Positions 31,569 to 33,143 of a stretch of 33,143 nt of DNA are shown in pieces. The DNA is from Acetobacteraceae bacterium (GTDB taxonomy: Bacteria; Pseudomonadota; Alphaproteobacteria; Acetobacterales; Acetobacteraceae): positions 1-33,143 of the forward strand of contig JAFAHH010000225.1 of the NCBI GenBank assembly GCA_019237355.1. Reading direction: 5' to 3'. Under the pieces are notes generated by a model, which worked only from the letters and a program-made list of their open reading frames with translations, made no database searches and was not told the origin of the DNA. Made by a program: the position numbers and the translations under genes. How positions within the stretch are numbered: position 1 is the stretch's first letter; the number at the start of each line of letters is the position of its first letter.

Positions 31569-33121
31569 ATGACCGTACCAGCCAATCATATCGGAGTTAT
31601 TGACCGAACGCCCTGCCCTTCCTTTGAGCGGGGTCACCAGGTTCTGAAATCGTGGTACGCGGCAGTAGCTTTATTGGCTTACGTTGTAGGCCTTCTCAGC
31701 TTGCTAACTGTCCGGTACTTCGATCCAGACGAATTCGAGCACGTGCAGTTTTCATGGATGATCAGCCAGGGCTTGGTGCCGTACAAAGACTTCTTTGAAA
31801 GTCACACGCCACTAACCCATTTCCTGCTTTCTTGACTTTTTGGGCATTCGATGGGCGTCATGGCCTTGCCGCCTGGCGTCTGCTGATAATCGCATGTGCC
31901 TCACCTGCATAGTTGGCGTGCTTGCTGCGGCCATGCTTTACATACTGGCGATCCTTGCCGTTTGTCTGTTGCTCAGCAACAGCTTCTTCTTGGACAGGTG
32001 GTCGAGATTCGCCCGGACCAGCTCGCCATGCTGGGTATCATTGCCGGCAGTTACGCCCTCCTGAGGGCGATCGACAGCATTTTCCTCGACCAAATCCGCC
32101 TGCGTTTGGATGACTATTGCGGGTTAGCGGGTAAACGGCCCCAGAGTCGCTTCGCCAGTACGATGACGAGGGCAGCGCCCGCAACCCCGCACGCAACCAA
32201 GAGAGTGACACCGCGAAGACCGATCGCTCTTAATAGCGATGCCGATGAAGGCTGCCGCCAGCCCGGGGAGCGCAAAGAGACACTTCTGAGTAGACATAAG
32301 ACTCACTCCCGCTGCTACCGATCCTGCTATTCTTCTACGATCACGGAGCACTCAGTAATTTTTCTCAGAGCAATCTCACAGGGACTGCCAAATGGCCGCG
32401 ACATCCCGGAGCCGCGCTACTCTGGACGACGATCTCCCTAACTCATAACACATTATTCGTTTTGGCCTCATTCGCTGGGTTCATATTATTTTTCATTGCC
32501 TCGCCCGGTCCGCAGAAGGCTCGGTCTTCTCTGATTGCTATCCCACTGTAGACGCTAGGGTTGGTATCGTAATAATGCCCGTTGGTCAGCGGCAATATTT
32601 TCTTCTGGTGCTGCCGTTTGCGGCGGCTTTAGGAGGAGTCGCTTTGACCCAATTCATGGATTTTGTGGGCACTCGCTTTCAATCTGCGCCATTATCTACT
32701 GCATGCTTGGCTGGGTTGCTGCTCGCTTACAACGGCCTGGCACTTTATCGACGCCTATCGAGGGTGGTCCCCAGACTGGGGCCAGGAAGAGTTGGAAGAT
32801 GCGAGACCTGACGCTGTGCGGCAGAAGCTTAATTATGTCCTCGAGGCAACGCCGCCCGAAGCGACGGTTCTGAATGGCTGGTCTAGCGGAGGCGCTTTCC
32901 GGAAGCCTGCCTTCTTTTTCATACATCGCGAGGCAAAAGAGATCATGCGTGAGGCGGATTATCAACGGCTAGCAGCGGTATTGGCAGAGAGATCCATCCA
33001 ACCAGAACTCATTGACTACGATGGCGAGTTACACAGGATGCCGGTCAACATACAGCAGGAGATTGGAAAGAACTACACACTCACCGGGGTTGGAACCCTA
33101 TGGCGGCTCAAGCGGGGCTGA
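31569..33121 (+). pseudogene. Broken GT39-like membrane glycosyltransferase with internal inversion
   Basis: Pieces of one membrane glycosyltransferase (ArnT/PMT-like) appear in order but in different frames. The first is an N-terminus from ATG 31569 with AGGTGG upstream: helix, then RYFDPDEFEHVQFSWMISQG and PYKDFFESHTPLTHFLLS, then stop. The next are FDGRHGLAAWRLLIIACAS, a helix frame at about 31890-31990, VVEIRPDQLAMLGIIAGSYA, then LLPILLFFYDHGALSNF (about 32312-32362), MPVGQRQYFLLVLPFAAALG (32575) and a C-terminus to 33121 containing YVLEATPPEATVLNGW. At least five frame changes are needed. Between about 32132 and 32307 the coding sequence (SLMSTQKCLFALPGL) is on the opposite strand. Total length matches an intact gene of about 515 residues. 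Confidence 0.8.
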
Positions 33122-33143
33122 AAACTCGCTCAACATCAAACTT

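Noticed and set aside
31394..31603. 69-codon frame between the export protein and the broken glycosyltransferase
   Set aside because: No ribosome site, no domain, and it runs into the start of the next gene.
1..33143. tRNA or rRNA genes
   Set aside because: No cloverleaf with a TTC-type T-arm or rRNA core sequence was noticed on either strand; a covariance search would be needed to exclude them fully.

Overview
The window looks like chromosomal DNA of a high-GC alphaproteobacterium, most likely of the order Rhodospirillales and probably the family Acetobacteraceae. The clues are a complete polyhydroxybutyrate locus (phaR, phaC-like, phaA, phaB), the lapA-pyrF-trpF run, a ppiD/surA-like gene next to trpE, and a protein at 17190-17840 that resembles a family I recall as restricted to Acetobacteraceae. 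The placement comes from recognising gene content by eye; no search was run.

Layout. 1-155: tail of a quinone oxidoreductase. 156-430: a dense cluster of palindromic repeats. 431-4062: erythromycin-esterase-like protein, GH16 glycoside hydrolase, cupin and DUF3429 membrane protein. 4456-6770: lapA, pyrF and trpF, facing an XRE regulator. 6850-11331: the PHB locus, with phaR divergent from a small coiled-coil protein, then phaC-like, phaA and phaB. 11375-13067: general-stress SDR and YciE-like protein on the minus strand. 13241-16717: putA. 16718-17189: restriction-modification gene remnant plus a repeat. 17190-18940: Acetobacteraceae-type hypothetical protein and alpha/beta hydrolase. 19060-23716: tonB-like, trpE and ppiD-like on the minus strand. 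23901-33143: small membrane protein, then an exopolysaccharide (EPS) cluster made of a GT4 glycosyltransferase, a Wzz/GumC-like protein with a kinase-like C-terminus, an AAA-type ATPase, an outer-membrane beta-barrel, a GumB/Wza-like export protein and a broken GT39-like glycosyltransferase.

How the genes fit together. PhaA condenses acetyl-CoA, PhaB reduces acetoacetyl-CoA and the PhaC-like synthase polymerises; PhaR is the expected regulator. The small protein just upstream of phaC overlaps it and may be a synthase partner. In the EPS cluster the GumC-like inner-membrane protein, GumB-like export protein and beta-barrel could form an export path, with the AAA ATPase as an accessory factor.

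Most unusual points: (1) a family of modular, nested palindromic repeats scattered between genes, copies of which supply the stop codons, and perhaps terminators, of at least three genes; (2) the GT39-like pseudogene at the right end, which carries an internal inverted segment of about 180 bp bounded by a 6-bp inverted match, so that re-inverting it on paper restores the left junction in frame; (3) a Wzz/BY-kinase-like protein whose Walker A lysine is replaced by alanine, paired with an AAA ATPase; (4) a small coiled-coil protein coupled to phaC; (5) a fragment of an Eco57I-like restriction-methylase gene beside a near-exact copy of a composite repeat found 16.7 kb away.
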